Source: Deltaproteobacteria bacterium
Lineage (GTDB): Bacteria > Desulfobacterota > Desulfarculia > Adiutricales > Adiutricaceae
Assembly: GCA_031277995.1 (NCBI GenBank)
Contig: JAITLH010000401.1
Location: 1-5,217 of the forward strand
DNA: 5,217 nucleotides
Reading direction: 5' to 3'
Shown here piece after piece: positions 4,386 through 5,217 of this stretch. Under the pieces are notes generated by a model, which saw only the letters and a list, made by a program, of their open reading frames with translations, had not been told where the DNA came from and ran no database searches. Position 1 is the first letter of the stretch. Every line of letters starts with the position of its first letter. A program made the position numbers and the translations under genes.

Positions 4386-5216
4386 CTAGCCCCCAATGCG
4401 ATACATGCCCAGGGGGCCGCGGTAAGGTTCCAGATCGTTTTCGTGGGCCTGGTTGTCGGAGCCGGCAAAACCGTGGGCCATGGGCTTGGTCGCGGCCAGG
4501 CGCGTTATGACCGTTTTTACTTCCTCGTCGGTGGCGCCTTCCCGTAGGAGGGCTTTAAGGTCGATACCGGCTTCGCTAGCCAGGCAAACTTTGAGAAAAC
4601 CATCGGAACTAAGGCGCAGGCGGTTACAGCTGGAACAAAAACCATGGCTCATGGCACTAATAAAGCCAATTTTTCCCTTAAACCCGGCGATGTTATAGTA
4701 TTCGGCGGGACCGTTACCCATCTTTACGTCGTCTTTGACCAAAAGGCCAAAGCGTTCCTCCAAGAGGGCGATGATCTCGGCCATGGGGATGCCTTCCAAG
4801 CCCGAGGCCACGCCCATGGGCATGAGTTCAATGAATCTGACGGCATTGAAGTCTTTTTCGGCCAACCGGGCCAGCTCGGCGAGGTTCGTTTCGTTATGAT
4901 GGCGAACGGGTACGCAGTTAAGTTTTACGGGGATGCCCAGGGATTTGGCGTAATGGGCGCCGGCCAGGGCCTCGGAAAAGGCCTCCCGGCGGGCCATTTT
5001 GGCGTAGATGGCCGGGTCGGTAGTGTTTAGGCTTATGTTTATGCCGGCTATGAGGTCCGGGGCTTCGCTTCCCAGGCCCGAAAGGAAATCCTCCAAAAGG
5101 AGCCCATTGGTGGTGATGGTGATTTGTTCCAGTAAGGGGGTGTTTTTGAGCTCCCTAATGAAGTAGTCAAGGTTTTTTTGGAGTAGGGGCTCGCCGCCGG
5201 TAAGCTTAATGCGCCT
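4386..5216 (-). CDS. moaA: GTP 3',8-cyclase MoaA, N-terminus outside the window
   Basis: This is the C-terminal 276 residues of the radical-SAM enzyme that turns GTP into 3',8-cyclo-7,8-dihydro-GTP, the first step of molybdopterin synthesis. The frame runs off the window at 5216. The in-frame TTG at 5096 is an internal Leu codon, not a start, because conserved sequence continues upstream (RRIKLTGGEPLL at fragment residues 1-12, then ITITTNGLLL). Visible marks are the SAM-binding GGEP, the second [4Fe-4S] motif C194-x2-C197-x13-C211 in SHGFCSSCNRLRL (the cluster that holds GTP), IGFISAMSH just before it, and the C-terminal Gly-Gly tail (MYRIGG) needed for catalysis in the family. About 50-70 N-terminal residues, including the CX3CX2C radical-SAM cluster motif, lie beyond the window. 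It is cytoplasmic. Its position upstream of fdhF on the same strand ties cofactor synthesis to the enzyme that uses it. Confidence 0.95.
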   Translation of the reverse strand, partial: RRIKLTGGEPLLQKNLDYFIRELKNTPLLEQITITTNGLLLEDFLSGLGSEAPDLIAGINISLNTTDPAIYAKMARREAFSEALAGAHYAKSLGIPVKLNCVPVRHHNETNLAELARLAEKDFNAVRFIELMPMGVASGLEGIPMAEIIALLEERFGLLVKDDVKMGNGPAEYYNIAGFKGKIGFISAMSHGFCSSCNRLRLSSDGFLKVCLASEAGIDLKALLREGATDEEVKTVITRLAATKPMAHGFAGSDNQAHENDLEPYRGPLGMYRIGG

Positions 5217-5217
5217 A

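Noticed and set aside
4259..4468. 69-codon minus frame overlapping the moaA 3' end
   Set aside because: It lies in another frame of moaA and then runs through the tandem repeats and hairpin. The Ala/Gly/Arg-rich product is typical of chance GC-rich sequence.
4644..5030. 128-codon rightward frame inside moaA
   Set aside because: It is antisense to conserved moaA sequence and has no independent start signal or family resemblance.
5094..5096. TTG at 5096 as the moaA start
   Set aside because: Conserved MoaA sequence (TGGEPLL, TTNGLLL) continues upstream in frame to the window edge, so this codon is internal.

Overview
The window holds one leftward (minus-strand) group of genes for molybdenum-dependent formate metabolism, and the 3' part of one unrelated rightward gene. 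In minus-strand transcription order the group is: moaA (molybdopterin synthesis, N-terminus outside the window at 5217), a small DUF3343 / putative Se/S-carrier-like protein, a 638-bp gene-free stretch rich in inverted repeats, fdhF (an FDH-H type formate dehydrogenase catalytic subunit with Cys in the selenocysteine position), and hydN (a 16-cysteine, four-cluster ferredoxin subunit). hydN ends at two hairpins that separate it from the convergent rightward ORF (2-502).

The genes fit together functionally. MoaA starts synthesis of the pterin carried by FdhF, FdhF interconverts formate and CO2 at a Mo (or W) bis-pterin centre, and HydN carries electrons to or from a partner that is not encoded here. 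In known systems that partner is a hydrogenase (formate hydrogenlyase, or the hydrogen-dependent CO2 reductase of acetogens). The DUF3343 protein belongs to a family named for a suspected Se/S delivery role. A sulfur function would suit an enzyme that uses Cys and still needs a sulfido ligand on its metal, but this is inference.

The organism is an anaerobic bacterium. Coding regions are fairly GC-rich with very frequent GGCC/TTGGCC words, while intergenic DNA and the middle of the left-hand ORF are AT-rich. FdhF and HydN resemble the proteobacterial FDH-H/HydN type. From memory of family patterns, an uncultured deltaproteobacterium-like anaerobe, such as the putatively homoacetogenic termite-gut lineage, would fit. 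This is a low-confidence guess that needs a database search.

Layout: 2-502 unknown ORF (+, partial); 528-607 terminator hairpins; 618-1148 hydN (-); 1145-3334 fdhF (-, ATGA overlap with hydN); 3335-3972 non-coding, with several inverted repeats, a possible three-way-junction element at 3757-3852 and a possible promoter at 3903-3930; 3973-4248 DUF3343 protein (-); 4249-4385 spacer with two short tandem duplications and a hairpin; 4386-5216 moaA (-, partial).
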